Source: Prochlorococcus sp. AG-409-A19 (GTDB lineage Bacteria > Cyanobacteriota > Cyanobacteriia > PCC-6307 > Cyanobiaceae). From it: a stretch of 60,200 nucleotides of DNA. Shown in pieces: positions 46,167 to 55,790 of this stretch; position 1 is the first letter of the stretch; every line of letters starts with the position of its first letter. The stretch is from contig QCJH01000008.1 of the NCBI GenBank assembly GCA_003216155.1, positions 1 through 60,200 of the forward strand. The letters are read 5' to 3'. Below the pieces are notes generated by a model that was given only the letters and a program-made list of their open reading frames with translations, was not told the DNA's origin and made no database searches. Position numbers and translations under genes: made by a program.

Positions 46167-47228
46167 TTAAGCCGTCAAGGAAGAACGTGCGAATTCAGGA
46201 GTATCAACAACACGTCTAAGCCGTTTGAAATCCTCCAGAACCTGACCACAGCCCTTAACAACACACAACAGAGGCTCTTCAGCGACGTGAGTAAATATAC
46301 CCGTCTCATGACTTACTAGATCGCTTATGCCTCGAACCATTGCCCCGCCACCAGCAAGCATTATGCCTCTATCAACAATATCTGCAGCTAACTCAGGTGG
46401 AGTGCGTTCAAGAGTGCGTTTAACTGCTTCTACTATCACATTCAGAGGTTCTGCCATAGCTTCACGCAAATCTCCAGCTTCGAGATGAATAGATCTGGGC
46501 AGGCCTGAAAGCAAGTGCAATCCTCTGACATCCATTGATTGCTTATCAAACTCATTATCAGGGAAAGCCGAGCCAATTCGAATTTTGATTTCTTCAGCGG
46601 TTCTCTCGCCAACAACAAGATTGTGAACCTTCTTTAAATAAGTACCAATCGAATCATTGATTTCATCTCCTGCAACGCGAATCGACTCACTTAAGACAGT
46701 TCCACCAAGACTAAGAACAGCAACCTCAGTAGTGCCTCCCCCAATATCGACAATCATTGTTCCTATAGGTTCCGTTACAGGAAGATCAGCTCCAATAGCT
46801 GCTGCAACTGGCTCATCTATTAAATGAACTTCTCGTGCGCCTGCCATACCTGCCTCTCTCACAGCCCGACGTTCTACACCAGTAACACCACTAGGGATCC
46901 CGACTACCAATCGTGGAGCAATAATTCCACGTCCCTCACTACCTTTTTGAATAAAACTCTTCAACATCTGCTCTGCAGCATCAAAATCTGCAATCACCCC
47001 ATCGCGAAGAGGACGAACTGCTCTGATATTTCCAGGGGTTCTCCCAAGCATCAACTTGGCGTCATTACCCACAGCCAAAGGGACACCTTCCTCCAAATCC
47101 ATTGCTACAACAGAAGGCTCTTGTAGAACAATCCCCCTCCCGGACACATAGATCAAGGTATTGGCGGTGCCAAGGTCTATTCCTATGTCGCGCGAAAACT
47201 TAAATCGACTAAAAAACTCCGAAAACAC
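46167..47228 (-). CDS. mreB: rod shape-determining protein MreB (bacterial actin)
   Basis: 353 residues of the actin-like ATPase that organises lateral wall synthesis. Phosphate-1 DIGIDLGTANTLIYVSG, GVERRAVREAG, phosphate-2 VDIGGGTTEVAV and adenosine-site LAGGGAMVRGISD are intact. Starts at GTG 47228, giving the normal lead-in to FKFSRDIGIDLG. First gene of mreBCD, which is tightly spaced. Divergent from ssb across 143 bases. Confidence 0.97.
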   Translation of the reverse strand: MFSEFFSRFKFSRDIGIDLGTANTLIYVSGRGIVLQEPSVVAMDLEEGVPLAVGNDAKLMLGRTPGNIRAVRPLRDGVIADFDAAEQMLKSFIQKGSEGRGIIAPRLVVGIPSGVTGVERRAVREAGMAGAREVHLIDEPVAAAIGADLPVTEPIGTMIVDIGGGTTEVAVLSLGGTVLSESIRVAGDEINDSIGTYLKKVHNLVVGERTAEEIKIRIGSAFPDNEFDKQSMDVRGLHLLSGLPRSIHLEAGDLREAMAEPLNVIVEAVKRTLERTPPELAADIVDRGIMLAGGGAMVRGISDLVSHETGIFTHVAEEPLLCVVKGCGQVLEDFKRLRRVVDTPEFARSSLTA

Positions 47229-47371
47229 AGGTTCAATGTATAAGTCGGCGAATCATAGTGGTAATAGAGCGAACTCACTAGCTCAATCCAACTAAAAGGG
47301 TGGTACTGCTAACAAGGATTTACTCTGAAAGAAAGTCATCATTTTGCTAAATCGCACTTAAAATCACACAC

Positions 47372-47743
47372 ATGGGAATTAATTCTGTAAACCTCGTTGG
47401 TAGAGCAGGCAGAGATCCGGATGTTCGTTACTTCGAATCTGGCAGTGTTGTCGCGAACCTAACTATTGCTGTAAACCGTAGAAGCCGAAATGATGAGCCT
47501 GATTGGTTCAACCTAGAAATATGGGGTAAACAAGCCCAAGTTGCAGCAGACTATGTCAAGAAAGGTTCGCTCATAGGAGTGGTAGGAAGCTTCAAACTTG
47601 ACCGCTGGACTGACAGAAGCTCAGGAGAAGAAAGAACTAAACCAGTTGTAAGGGTTGATCGATTAGAGCTTCTTGGCTCAAAACGTGAAACAGAATCAGG
47701 AGGATTTAAGAATTCACCCACTGATGATGCAATACCTTTCTAG
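47372..47743 (+). CDS. ssb: single-stranded DNA-binding protein
   Basis: 123 residues, one OB fold (NSVNLVGRAGRDPDVRYFESG; FNLEIWGKQAQVAADYVKKGSLIGVVG) and a short acidic tip DDAIPF that recruits partner proteins. The linker is much shorter than in enterobacterial SSB, as is common in cyanobacteria. ATG start at 47372. Convergent with the DedA gene 29 bases on. Confidence 0.96.
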   Translation: MGINSVNLVGRAGRDPDVRYFESGSVVANLTIAVNRRSRNDEPDWFNLEIWGKQAQVAADYVKKGSLIGVVGSFKLDRWTDRSSGEERTKPVVRVDRLELLGSKRETESGGFKNSPTDDAIPF

Positions 47744-47772
47744 TTTCTATTAACCATTCGTCAGCCAATTAA

Positions 47773-48432
47773 TCACTTCCGTTGTAAGAAATTACGCGAT
47801 ATCTTAACTGTAATCCAACAGGCTGTTGACAATAGGCCTAAAAATAATGCTGCCTTTACAAACTTAGAAACAGGGTCAATCCACAGTTCAACATTGTTAT
47901 AGCTTTCGCCAAGGACAACACCTGCAAAAGTAAGTAACAGCATCCATATCAAGCTACCGCCAGCGGTCCACAATAGAAAGGGCACAAATGGCATTAGCTC
48001 TATTCCTGCAGGCACAGAAATCAAAGTACGAATACCAGGCACTAATCGTCCCCAAAAGACAAGAGAAGTCCCATAGCGACTAAACCATTTTCGACTACGG
48101 GTTAACTCTTCAGGGCTAATACCTATCCATTTACCATTTTTACTAAGCCAATCCTTTAAGCGTTCTTCATTGATCAGCCGGCCAATGCCATACCAAGGCA
48201 ATGCCCCAAGCAATGTGCCTAACAAACCAGACAAAACAACTTCTAAAAAATGCAACTGTCCCTGCTGAACATAAAAACCACCTAGTGGCATTATTAATTC
48301 AGAAGGTATTGGAGGAAAGATATTCTCTAAAAACATGGCTGCAAATATCGCGAAGTACCCCATCCATTGATTGGCAGCTACAGCCTGACCAATAAGCTCA
48401 GGCAAACTCTGTATAAGATCACTTAAACCCAT
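47773..48432 (-). CDS. DedA/VTT-family membrane protein
   Basis: 219 residues, about five spans. The DedA core is clear: FLENIFPPIPSELIMPLGGF, LGTLLGALPWYGIGRL, and WFSRYGTSLVFWGRLVPGIRTLISVPAG with its conserved Gly-Arg-Pro. Family members act as lipid scramblases or flippases (including undecaprenyl phosphate recycling). ATG start at 48432; 150 bases separate it from the glycosyltransferase upstream. Confidence 0.93.
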   Translation of the reverse strand: MGLSDLIQSLPELIGQAVAANQWMGYFAIFAAMFLENIFPPIPSELIMPLGGFYVQQGQLHFLEVVLSGLLGTLLGALPWYGIGRLINEERLKDWLSKNGKWIGISPEELTRSRKWFSRYGTSLVFWGRLVPGIRTLISVPAGIELMPFVPFLLWTAGGSLIWMLLLTFAGVVLGESYNNVELWIDPVSKFVKAALFLGLLSTACWITVKISRNFLQRK

Positions 48433-48582
48433 AATTAATAAACTTCAGAAAACATGATTTCGGAAGTTCCCGACAACTGAAAGTGCCAAGCCATATCAAT
48501 GAAGATTGTTTTTATTAGACTATCGCTTAAGGATATACAAAGCCTAGAAGAGTCAATAAGGATTAACCATTGCACGAAAAAG

Positions 48583-50268
48583 TCAATCATTTTTATCCTT
48601 AACAATTGGAATAGCAACATTTTCAATCACTCCCAATTTCATCAACCAGGAAATTGACCTTAAAAACTTATCAGAAGAAAAATGTGTGGTATCTAAAAAC
48701 TTGAAGAGACTTTCGACAGATAAAGGCCCATTAATCAATATTCCCAGAAGTTTTTCGATTTCATTATCAGGGATCATCAGCTCACGAGCAAAATCAACCA
48801 TTGCCAAACCCTTATAAGAGCAAAAAAGCTTCAGTGATTTCTCAAAACTATTTTCCATAAGGGCAACTTTTGTTTTAGGTAAAAGCTGAGTGGTTGGATA
48901 AGCCTGAAAAGCATAAAAAGGATCCATACGAGCAGCCCATGGCTGCTTTAGTGATGTAGTTGTTTCATGTGATGACTTACGTCTCAGAGTCATTTCATTC
49001 CACAATTCCTCATATTTTGGAATGATCACTCGCCAATCAAATTTATGTGTTACATGCATTCTCCCAGAATTACCCATTTTCTTTCTTAACTCAGAAGAAG
49101 TAAATAATTTCATGAATGCTTTTGCCGCTTCTCTTACATCAACACTGATCAAAGAAGAAGTGTAGCCACAATACCTGTCATAACTATCTAAACCAAGTGC
49201 ATAGCGTTCAGCCAAATAGGCCCCACATCCTGGAGAAGGGGCAACAGTTGGGATTCTAAAACCATCTAATCCATTCCTCACAGTATCTCGATAGCCATCC
49301 CAATCACTAACTACTACAGGAATCCCTGCGGCCATTGCTTCTACAGGAGTCAGTCCAAAAGTTTCCTGAACATTGTCGGCAAGAGAACAAAAAACATCGG
49401 CGACCTGCCATGCAAGAGCAATTTGCGCAGGTTGACGGCCATCAAGATTACGTACTTCAACAGTTGGGCAAAGCAAGCTTGCAGCTTTTGAGAAGTCATC
49501 TCGAATGTTGTTATTTGCATGCCAACCACACTCGAGGACAATTACCTGCTTCTTTACATGCTTAGCAGCCACCTCTAAAGCACGATACATAGCCAAAGGA
49601 TTTGCCTTGCTATGAAAAGCCAAGCGGCCCACATACAACACAACCAATGAATCGTGAGGGATCCCAAGCTTTTGAATTGCATCCTTGCGCATGACTTCTG
49701 AACTCTGAAAAGCCGAGGAATTAACCCCCAAAGGAATAATCGGCAACTCAGGTAGAGGGAAACGCTGACATCTAAATCGTTGAGAAAGATATTCTCCCTG
49801 AGCTTCAAGAATGCGGCTTACATTGTTATGAACAGCACTACTAGTGCAAATCAAAGCATCCCATGACTGAACAGGGGATAGCAATAGTCCCGAGATGGCA
49901 TCCATTGCCAAATCTGAAGCTGTAGTATGAGTAATGCCACAAAGACTCCAACGATTATCTCCATAAATAGTTCGGTGATTTGCCCACTCTGCAAGATTAG
50001 GCCCAGGCAAAAAAACGCAGCCGGGCTTCTTTAATTGACTAATATTGCACCTTTTTATGACCCTAATAGGGTCCTTACGCAAACACTTAGAAGCAAAATG
50101 ACCGAATGCCCTAGCATGCTCATCACTCTCTACTTGTATCCACAAATTACGCGAAGAGCCATAAGTTAAATAACTAGAGAGAAAAGACTCACCTGCCACA
50201 TGCCTGCCAACAATTTGACGCCCCTCTGTTGTATAACAGTCAGGATGAAAATACAAACAAATAGACAT
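48583..50268 (-). CDS. GT4-family glycosyltransferase with C-terminal helical extension
   Basis: 561 residues, far longer than the usual 350-420. The GT-B core ends with the standard retaining motif EAMAAGIPVVVSDWDGYRDTVRNG (E-x7-type) and FGLTPVEAM; nucleotide-sugar binding side VLYVGRLAFHSKANP. From about 455 a helical domain follows (MVDFARELMIPDNEIEKLLGIL; FLRSISWLMKLGVIE), which looks like a winged helix or docking module. Sugar and acceptor are unknown; a capsule or glycolipid role is likely. ATG 50268 lies nine bases below the ahcY stop, so the two are co-transcribed. Confidence 0.85.
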   Translation of the reverse strand: MSICLYFHPDCYTTEGRQIVGRHVAGESFLSSYLTYGSSRNLWIQVESDEHARAFGHFASKCLRKDPIRVIKRCNISQLKKPGCVFLPGPNLAEWANHRTIYGDNRWSLCGITHTTASDLAMDAISGLLLSPVQSWDALICTSSAVHNNVSRILEAQGEYLSQRFRCQRFPLPELPIIPLGVNSSAFQSSEVMRKDAIQKLGIPHDSLVVLYVGRLAFHSKANPLAMYRALEVAAKHVKKQVIVLECGWHANNNIRDDFSKAASLLCPTVEVRNLDGRQPAQIALAWQVADVFCSLADNVQETFGLTPVEAMAAGIPVVVSDWDGYRDTVRNGLDGFRIPTVAPSPGCGAYLAERYALGLDSYDRYCGYTSSLISVDVREAAKAFMKLFTSSELRKKMGNSGRMHVTHKFDWRVIIPKYEELWNEMTLRRKSSHETTTSLKQPWAARMDPFYAFQAYPTTQLLPKTKVALMENSFEKSLKLFCSYKGLAMVDFARELMIPDNEIEKLLGILINGPLSVESLFKFLDTTHFSSDKFLRSISWLMKLGVIENVAIPIVKDKND

Positions 50269-50277
50269 CCAAAATCA

Positions 50278-51708
50278 CTAATATCTATAATGTTCAGGCT
50301 TATAAGGTCCCTCTATTGGGACATTAATATAATCAGCCTGTTCAGCAGTAAGCTCCGTCAGGATTGCTCCAATCTTGGCAAGGTGCAATCGAGCAACCAT
50401 TTCATCTAGATGTTTTGGTAAAACATAAACGGCATTTTTATAATTGACACCCTTGGTAAATAACTCAATTTGGGCCAGAACTTGATTGGTAAAAGAGTTA
50501 CTCATCACAAAACTTGGATGGCCTGTAGCACATCCCAAATTAACTAAGCGACCTTCTGCTAATAAAATAATGCGGTTCCCACTTGGCAAAGTAATGTGAT
50601 CAACCTGGGGCTTGATATTCTCCCAAGCATATTTTTTCAAAGATGCAACATCTATTTCATTATCAAAATGGCCGATATTACAAACAATTGCCTCGTCCTT
50701 CATTCGAATTAGATGCTCATGTCGAATAACTTGAAAATTACCTGTCGCAGTAACAAAGATATCTACATCTTTAACAACATCTTCAAGACGTACTACTCGA
50801 TAACCCTCCATAGAAGCCTGAAGAGCACAAATAGGGTCGATTTCTGCAATCATGACAGTTGCACCAAGTCCTCTAAGAGACTGAGCAGACCCCTTCCCAA
50901 CATCCCCATAGCCCATAACTAGTGCAATCTTTCCAGCAACCATTACATCAGTAGCTCGCTTAATCCCATCAACCAAGGATTCTCTACAGCCATAAAGATT
51001 ATCGAATTTACTTTTAGTCACCGAATCATTGACATTTATTGCGGGGAAAGGCAACTCCCCGCTCTTCTGCATCTGATAAAGGCGGGCCACACCAGTAGTC
51101 GTTTCCTCAGTAACGCCTTGGATGCTTGATTTAACTCGAGAATAAAAACAATTATCTTCAGATAACTTTAAACGTATAGAAGCAAACAAAGCCTCTTCTT
51201 CCTCATTATTTGGTTTATCAAGAATATGCGAATTCTTTTCTGCCTTACTGCCGAGAATAACCAACCCAGTAGCATCACCTCCATCATCAAGAATCATATT
51301 TGGACAAGTACCATTTGGCCATTCAAGGATGCGATGTGTATAAGCCCAATATTCATCTAAAGTTTCTCCCTTTTTAGCAAAAACAGGAACACCACTAGCC
51401 GCAATTGAAGCAGCTGCATGATCCTGGGTAGAAAAAATATTGCATGATGCCCAACGAACTTCTGCTCCCAAGCTCACAAGCGTCTCAATCAAGACACCTG
51501 TTTGAATTGTCATATGAAGGCTGCCTGCTATACGGGCACCTTTCAGCGGCTTTTCATCGCAAAATTTACTCCGAAGTGCCATTAGGCCTGGCATCTCTGT
51601 TTCTGCAATAGTTAATTCCTTACGACCAAAATCAGCCAGCCCTAAATCGGCCACTATGTAGTCACAAGAAGTGTTGGACGAAACAGAGGATGTCGACACT
51701 GCCACCAT
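50278..51708 (-). CDS. ahcY: S-adenosylhomocysteinase
   Basis: NAD-dependent enzyme that splits S-adenosylhomocysteine into adenosine and homocysteine, relieving product inhibition of methyltransferases. 476 residues from ATG 51708; the frame extends to 51855 but that part overlaps tsaE. Motifs: [41 protein letters not shown] and the C-terminal [10 protein letters not shown]. It carries the insertion typical of bacterial/plant enzymes (about residues 150-190). Confidence 0.98.
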   Translation of the reverse strand: MVAVSTSSVSSNTSCDYIVADLGLADFGRKELTIAETEMPGLMALRSKFCDEKPLKGARIAGSLHMTIQTGVLIETLVSLGAEVRWASCNIFSTQDHAAASIAASGVPVFAKKGETLDEYWAYTHRILEWPNGTCPNMILDDGGDATGLVILGSKAEKNSHILDKPNNEEEEALFASIRLKLSEDNCFYSRVKSSIQGVTEETTTGVARLYQMQKSGELPFPAINVNDSVTKSKFDNLYGCRESLVDGIKRATDVMVAGKIALVMGYGDVGKGSAQSLRGLGATVMIAEIDPICALQASMEGYRVVRLEDVVKDVDIFVTATGNFQVIRHEHLIRMKDEAIVCNIGHFDNEIDVASLKKYAWENIKPQVDHITLPSGNRIILLAEGRLVNLGCATGHPSFVMSNSFTNQVLAQIELFTKGVNYKNAVYVLPKHLDEMVARLHLAKIGAILTELTAEQADYINVPIEGPYKPEHYRY

Positions 51709-51781
51709 GGTTGAAAGCTTCCTAGAGGGAACTGTGAAATTGAATCTCCGCGAAATCGCCGAGGCTTCGGGCTCGCTTGAA

Positions 51782-52228
51782 ATGCAATCTACAGATGAAC
51801 CCTGGATCCTCGAAGATCTTGAAGCCACAATTGCCCTCGGCAAAACCCTGGCCAAACAATTCTCTAAAGGAAAGATCCTGTTGCTTCAGGGTCCACTAGG
51901 AGCAGGTAAAACCTCTTTCATCAAAGGCATAGCTTTAGCCTTTGGAATCAATGAACCAATTACAAGCCCAACATTTGCTCTTGCTCAACACTATCCACAA
52001 GGGACACCACCTCTAATCCATCTCGACCTATACAGACTAGAAAGGCCAAAAGCTGCTGATGAATTATTTCTGCAAGAAGATGAAGAAGCAAAAGCCCTTA
52101 ACGCTTTTATGGCAATTGAATGGCCTGAACGCTTAGGGATACAAATCCCCGAAGCCTGGCATCTAAACATTTCTCATCTCCCTAATGGAGGCAGACTGGC
52201 TCAACTAAATCATCCGACAAGTTGGTGA
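51782..52228 (+). CDS. tsaE: tRNA threonylcarbamoyladenosine biosynthesis protein TsaE
   Basis: P-loop ATPase that works with TsaB/TsaD in making t6A37 of tRNA. 148 residues from ATG 51782 (a longer frame begins at 51671 but overlaps the divergent ahcY start). Walker [33 protein letters not shown] and IEWPERL are all family signatures. Overlaps the convergent PfkB gene by 19 bases at the stop. Confidence 0.95.
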   Translation: MQSTDEPWILEDLEATIALGKTLAKQFSKGKILLLQGPLGAGKTSFIKGIALAFGINEPITSPTFALAQHYPQGTPPLIHLDLYRLERPKAADELFLQEDEEAKALNAFMAIEWPERLGIQIPEAWHLNISHLPNGGRLAQLNHPTSW

Positions 52229-53241
52229 AGAAAATCCAAGACCTCATCCTCAGATGGCTGTGGTTCAATCGCACCAGCTGCTCCACACACAAGAGCACCA
52301 CAAGCTGCCGCAAATCTAATACAATCACTAAATAAAGCAGGCTTTTTTAATGAGCCATCAACTTGCATAATTCGATGCAACAATCCAGCAGTAAATGCAT
52401 CACCAGCACCCGTCGTATCAACCACAGATAATGGCTTGAAAACTTCCATTTCACCGCAAAAACCATTCACTAACCATCTAACAGGCTTTGCTCCATCAGT
52501 AATTACAACATCAGGCTCTTTAGGTAAGGATTGAGAAATAAAAGAAGGGTCTTCACTATCGAAAAACCAAATTGCTTCTTCATTAGCCAGTTTTAGCAAT
52601 GAGGCTCCCTCAAATAACATTTTAATTGCTTCACGAGTAGCTTGATCTGGTCCACCATCTGGTGCAGAACTTGAATCCCAAAAGGTTGGGCGCCAGTTAA
52701 CATCAAAAGCTATTGAAATTCCTTTTTTTAAAGCATTTTCTACACTCCACAAGAGGGCTTCCGAAGAAGCTGATGAAGCCAAGGGAATAGAGCCAATCAA
52801 TAACCACTTGGCATTTCTACTAATCAAAGGCCAAACTTTCTTCACGAGAAGAGGGTCCAATCCCTGATCAGCAAAACCATCACCTGTATTGCCAGAAAAC
52901 CCCACAAATGAGCGATCTCCCTGATCATCACGTCGAACCAGAACAACCCGACTAGGTCTTGTTGGATCAAACTGCAATCCTTGAATATTGACTCGTCTTT
53001 TCAGCATTAATTGCCGAAATCTTGCCCCAATATCGTCATCTCCAAGGCAACCTATAAAAGCCACTTTTGAACCAAGTCTGGCCAATGCACAAGCAACATT
53101 TGCAGGTGCCCCACCCAAGCAATCTTCGACAGGGCCTCCCAAAACAGAATCTCCACCCACAGGACCTAAGCGATCGATAAGTGCCTCACCAATACAAATC
53201 ACCTCAGGCAATAAAGCATTGGTCGGATTCATCGCCGACAT
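52210..53241 (-). CDS. PfkB-family carbohydrate kinase (fructokinase-like)
   Basis: 343 residues, ribokinase fold. N-terminal signature GGAPANVACALARLGSKVAFIG; C-terminal signature DTTGAGDAFTAGLLHRI with the catalytic Asp. Phosphorylates a sugar with ATP; overall style (CIGEALIDRLG, IAFDVNWRP) resembles fructokinases. ATG start at 53241. Stop region overlaps tsaE. Confidence 0.92.
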   Translation of the reverse strand: MSAMNPTNALLPEVICIGEALIDRLGPVGGDSVLGGPVEDCLGGAPANVACALARLGSKVAFIGCLGDDDIGARFRQLMLKRRVNIQGLQFDPTRPSRVVLVRRDDQGDRSFVGFSGNTGDGFADQGLDPLLVKKVWPLISRNAKWLLIGSIPLASSASSEALLWSVENALKKGISIAFDVNWRPTFWDSSSAPDGGPDQATREAIKMLFEGASLLKLANEEAIWFFDSEDPSFISQSLPKEPDVVITDGAKPVRWLVNGFCGEMEVFKPLSVVDTTGAGDAFTAGLLHRIMQVDGSLKKPALFSDCIRFAAACGALVCGAAGAIEPQPSEDEVLDFLHQLVG

Positions 53242-53281
53242 CTTTAACGATACAAATATCTTGAACTTACTAAATCTTTAG

Positions 53282-54457
53282 CTAATTGTCTCTAAGAAGA
53301 TATTTTTTGAGTTCTGCAATCATCTGAGCATTAGCTGCAGGAAATGGATAATCTTCCAAGTTTTCTGGATAAACCCATCTCACTTGCTGACTAGCCAAAG
53401 GCTTAGGTTCACCTGCCAGCCATCGACATAGGTATACCTCGAAATGCATCTTTTTATGGCTATAAGAATGGTCAATAGCTATTAGTTTTTCTCCAACCTC
53501 TACAAGGATTCCCAATTCTTCCTGAAGTTCACGAACAATTGTTTCTTGTATATTCTCATCTGGCTCTTGTTTACCACCAGGGAATTCCCACATACCACCT
53601 AATAAACCTTGATTTAATCTCTGATCTATCAAAACCTGTCCAGAATCATTAATAACAATCCCAACACCAATTAATTGGCAGGCCTTGTCTTTGCTTTGCT
53701 CCTGCACTGGGAAAAATGTTTGTTCCCCCAAATAGTAGGCATTACAACAACTTCTCAAAGGGCAACTATAACAAATTGGTTTTTTGACTTTACATACTAT
53801 GGACCCAAAATCCATTAAAGCCTGATTAAAATTTCTAGGACTTTTACGATCTAATAATTGCTCACTTAATATCCAAAATTGCCTCAGCTGACTCTGAGGC
53901 AATTTTGGACTTGCAATCAATCTAGCTAAAAGCCTTTTTACATTTCCATCCAAAATCGGGCTGGGAGAATCAAATGCAGACGAAACAATACTTCCTGCAG
54001 TGCTTCTTCCTATTCCTGGTAAAGCCATCCAACTCTCTAAATCCTTGGGCCATGCAGTTGGATCTAACGACTTCTTAGTACCTAGTGATTTCAATAAAAT
54101 CTTGGAGGATTGGTGGAGTCGACGGGCTCTCGCGTAATAACCGAGCCCTTGCCAAAGCAATAAGACTTCTTGTTGGTCGGCTTTTGCTAACGCTGCAAGA
54201 CTAGGAAAAGTCTTCATCCATTTTTTCCAATAAGGCAAAACTGTCTTCAATTGAGTTTGCTGCAGCATGACCTCAGCCACCCAAATCGGATATGGGTCTA
54301 TTAATTCACCTTGATCTGGCTGAGTTCCATCAATTTTGAGTTTCCACGGAATCGCATGCCGTCCATTTGCCTCAAACCAATCCAGAAGGGATATACGTAA
54401 AACCGTTAAATTTGCCTCAGAGAAAGTAATTTTCCGAATCAAAGGAAAGTTTATCAA
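53282..54457 (-). CDS. mutY: A/G-specific adenine DNA glycosylase MutY with NUDIX-like C-terminus
   Basis: Removes adenine mispaired with 8-oxoguanine. 391 residues. Catalytic start EVMLQQTQL; helix-hairpin-helix PGIGRSTAGSI with the conserved Asp following (SPILDGNVKRLL); [4Fe-4S] loop C-x6-C-x2-C-x5-C in VCKVKKPICYSCPLRSC. The C-terminal domain (about 255-385) keeps a NUDIX-like REXXEELG (RELQEELGI) used for 8-oxoG recognition. Begins with TTG 54457; no ATG is available upstream in frame. Confidence 0.94.
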   Translation of the reverse strand: MINFPLIRKITFSEANLTVLRISLLDWFEANGRHAIPWKLKIDGTQPDQGELIDPYPIWVAEVMLQQTQLKTVLPYWKKWMKTFPSLAALAKADQQEVLLLWQGLGYYARARRLHQSSKILLKSLGTKKSLDPTAWPKDLESWMALPGIGRSTAGSIVSSAFDSPSPILDGNVKRLLARLIASPKLPQSQLRQFWILSEQLLDRKSPRNFNQALMDFGSIVCKVKKPICYSCPLRSCCNAYYLGEQTFFPVQEQSKDKACQLIGVGIVINDSGQVLIDQRLNQGLLGGMWEFPGGKQEPDENIQETIVRELQEELGILVEVGEKLIAIDHSYSHKKMHFEVYLCRWLAGEPKPLASQQVRWVYPENLEDYPFPAANAQMIAELKKYLLRDN

Positions 54458-54500
54458 CTTAAGAATAGCAATCTATTGAGAGCAAAGATCTTCTTGAAAG

Positions 54501-54578
54501 TCAGAATTTACTGACAATAAAAAAGATCAATAACAGAAAAGGGCTGGCCATTATTAATAGATAGAAATTCAATTCCAT
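54501..54578 (-). CDS. candidate 25-residue single-span membrane peptide
   Basis: A minus-strand ATG at 54578 opens a 25-codon frame: polar start MELNFY followed by one continuous hydrophobic span and a terminal SKF. The size and shape match the very small thylakoid subunits of cyanobacteria, but it does not match PsbM, PsbT, PsbI, PetN, PetG, PetL or PsaM as I remember them. It lies 43 bases upstream of mutY. No clear Shine-Dalgarno; may be chance. Confidence 0.3.
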   Translation of the reverse strand: MELNFYLLIMASPFLLLIFFIVSKF

Positions 54579-54816
54579 GATTTTTTCAAGTACCTTTGCT
54601 TCCCTAAATACAGATCTAATCACCATAGAATCCTATTCAGTTCATTAACAATAGATGTATGACAATGCAAGCTAAATATCAAATTAAATAAAATTGAGGT
54701 CATCAAATGGTCCAGATACAAGACATCAACCAGACTCGTTAATGCTTGTGCTTGAGTCCCATTCCCCTTGACAAGTCAAGTAATGATGTAACTAAATTAA
54801 CAGTCAGAGTTTTGAT
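54579..54816. other. gene-free part of the mutY/oxygenase divergent region
   Basis: The whole gap between mutY and the oxygenase gene is 359 bases. Outside the candidate peptide it holds only tiny frames. A purine-rich AATTGAGGTCAT near 54690 is the only ribosome-site-like sequence and is not followed by a long frame. No tRNA or strong hairpin seen. Confidence 0.4.
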
Positions 54817-55770
54817 ATGAACCATGCAATTCTCGATGTAGATCTCCTCAGCTTTGAACAAGGCACCACATTTCAACAAGCAGCCGTAGTTGATGGACTA
54901 ATGCAAAGCCTTAAGACTGGTTTTGTAGTTACAAAATGCGATCTCTCCTCCGATCTGGTAGATGAAGCGTATGCATTACTGAATCAATTCTTTGCTCTTG
55001 AGCTCATGCACAAGAGACAATTCAGCATGCCTAAAGCGTGTGGCCAAACAGGCTATACAGAAACTCTCATAGAAACAGCTGCAGGAGAAAAGCTTCCTGA
55101 CTGGAAAGAAATGCTCAACTGGAGTCTGCCACTACCAAAACAGCATCCATTAAGAAGCAAGTTCCCTTTGCTCTATCCCAAACAAATACTTCCAGAAGCC
55201 GTAATCCCCGGGATCACTCAAGTATTAAAAACCTTTCATTTGTGCATTGCTGATTTACAACGTCGATTCCTGCGCATCATCGCCACAGGTCTTGATCTAC
55301 ACCCAGACTTCTTTAATGGTGTCGTTCAAGATGCTCCAACTCTTACTCGGGCAATCCATTACCCCCCCATGAATCGAGCCCCAGGCACAGAACATATCTG
55401 GGCAGCAGCTCATGGAGATATAAACCTAATTACTGCTTTACCTAAAGCCACAGCCCCAGGACTACAGGTATTAGTTGAAGATGCTTGGGTAAATATGACC
55501 GCTTCGAAAGGACAAGTAATTATTAATAGTGGGTTAATGCTTGAAAGATTAAGTAATGGCCGTATCCCAACGGGTTGGCACAGAGTGTTAGCTCCCAAAA
55601 ATTACATTAATGATCGACTTAGCGTGGTGCAGTTCTGTCACCCCAAGCCATCAACAATCCTTGCTCCACTAAACAGCTGTATAGACAAAGATCATCCCCA
55701 ACGCTTCTCAAGCGTAATGGCCAGTGATACTTTAGAGGAGACGCTTTACCAAATAAACCTACTAAAATGA
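54817..55770 (+). CDS. isopenicillin N synthase-like 2-oxoglutarate/Fe(II) oxygenase
   Basis: 317 residues of the IPNS/plant-type oxygenase family. Iron ligands: His and Asp in HGDINLITAL (about 205-207) and the distal His in GWHRVLAP (about 263); the co-substrate Arg lies in DRLSVVQF (RxS). The N-terminal DIOX_N-like half is present (VDGLMQSLKTGFVVTKC). Substrate unknown; cyanobacterial members are largely unstudied. ATG start at 54817. Convergent with sdhB after 20 bases. Confidence 0.9.
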   Translation: MNHAILDVDLLSFEQGTTFQQAAVVDGLMQSLKTGFVVTKCDLSSDLVDEAYALLNQFFALELMHKRQFSMPKACGQTGYTETLIETAAGEKLPDWKEMLNWSLPLPKQHPLRSKFPLLYPKQILPEAVIPGITQVLKTFHLCIADLQRRFLRIIATGLDLHPDFFNGVVQDAPTLTRAIHYPPMNRAPGTEHIWAAAHGDINLITALPKATAPGLQVLVEDAWVNMTASKGQVIINSGLMLERLSNGRIPTGWHRVLAPKNYINDRLSVVQFCHPKPSTILAPLNSCIDKDHPQRFSSVMASDTLEETLYQINLLK

Positions 55771-55790
55771 GTCTTATCTACAGTCCGAGC

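Noticed and set aside
48435..48626. 63-codon minus-strand frame between the DedA and GT4 genes
   Set aside because: It overlaps the end of the glycosyltransferase in another frame and has no ribosome site or recognisable motif, although its composition is hydrophobic.
51671..51781. N-terminal extension of the tsaE frame
   Set aside because: It overlaps the ahcY start; family members begin near the residues encoded from ATG 51782.
51709..51855. N-terminal extension of the ahcY frame
   Set aside because: It overlaps the tsaE start on the other strand, and the protein from ATG 51708 already has the family's normal length and start.
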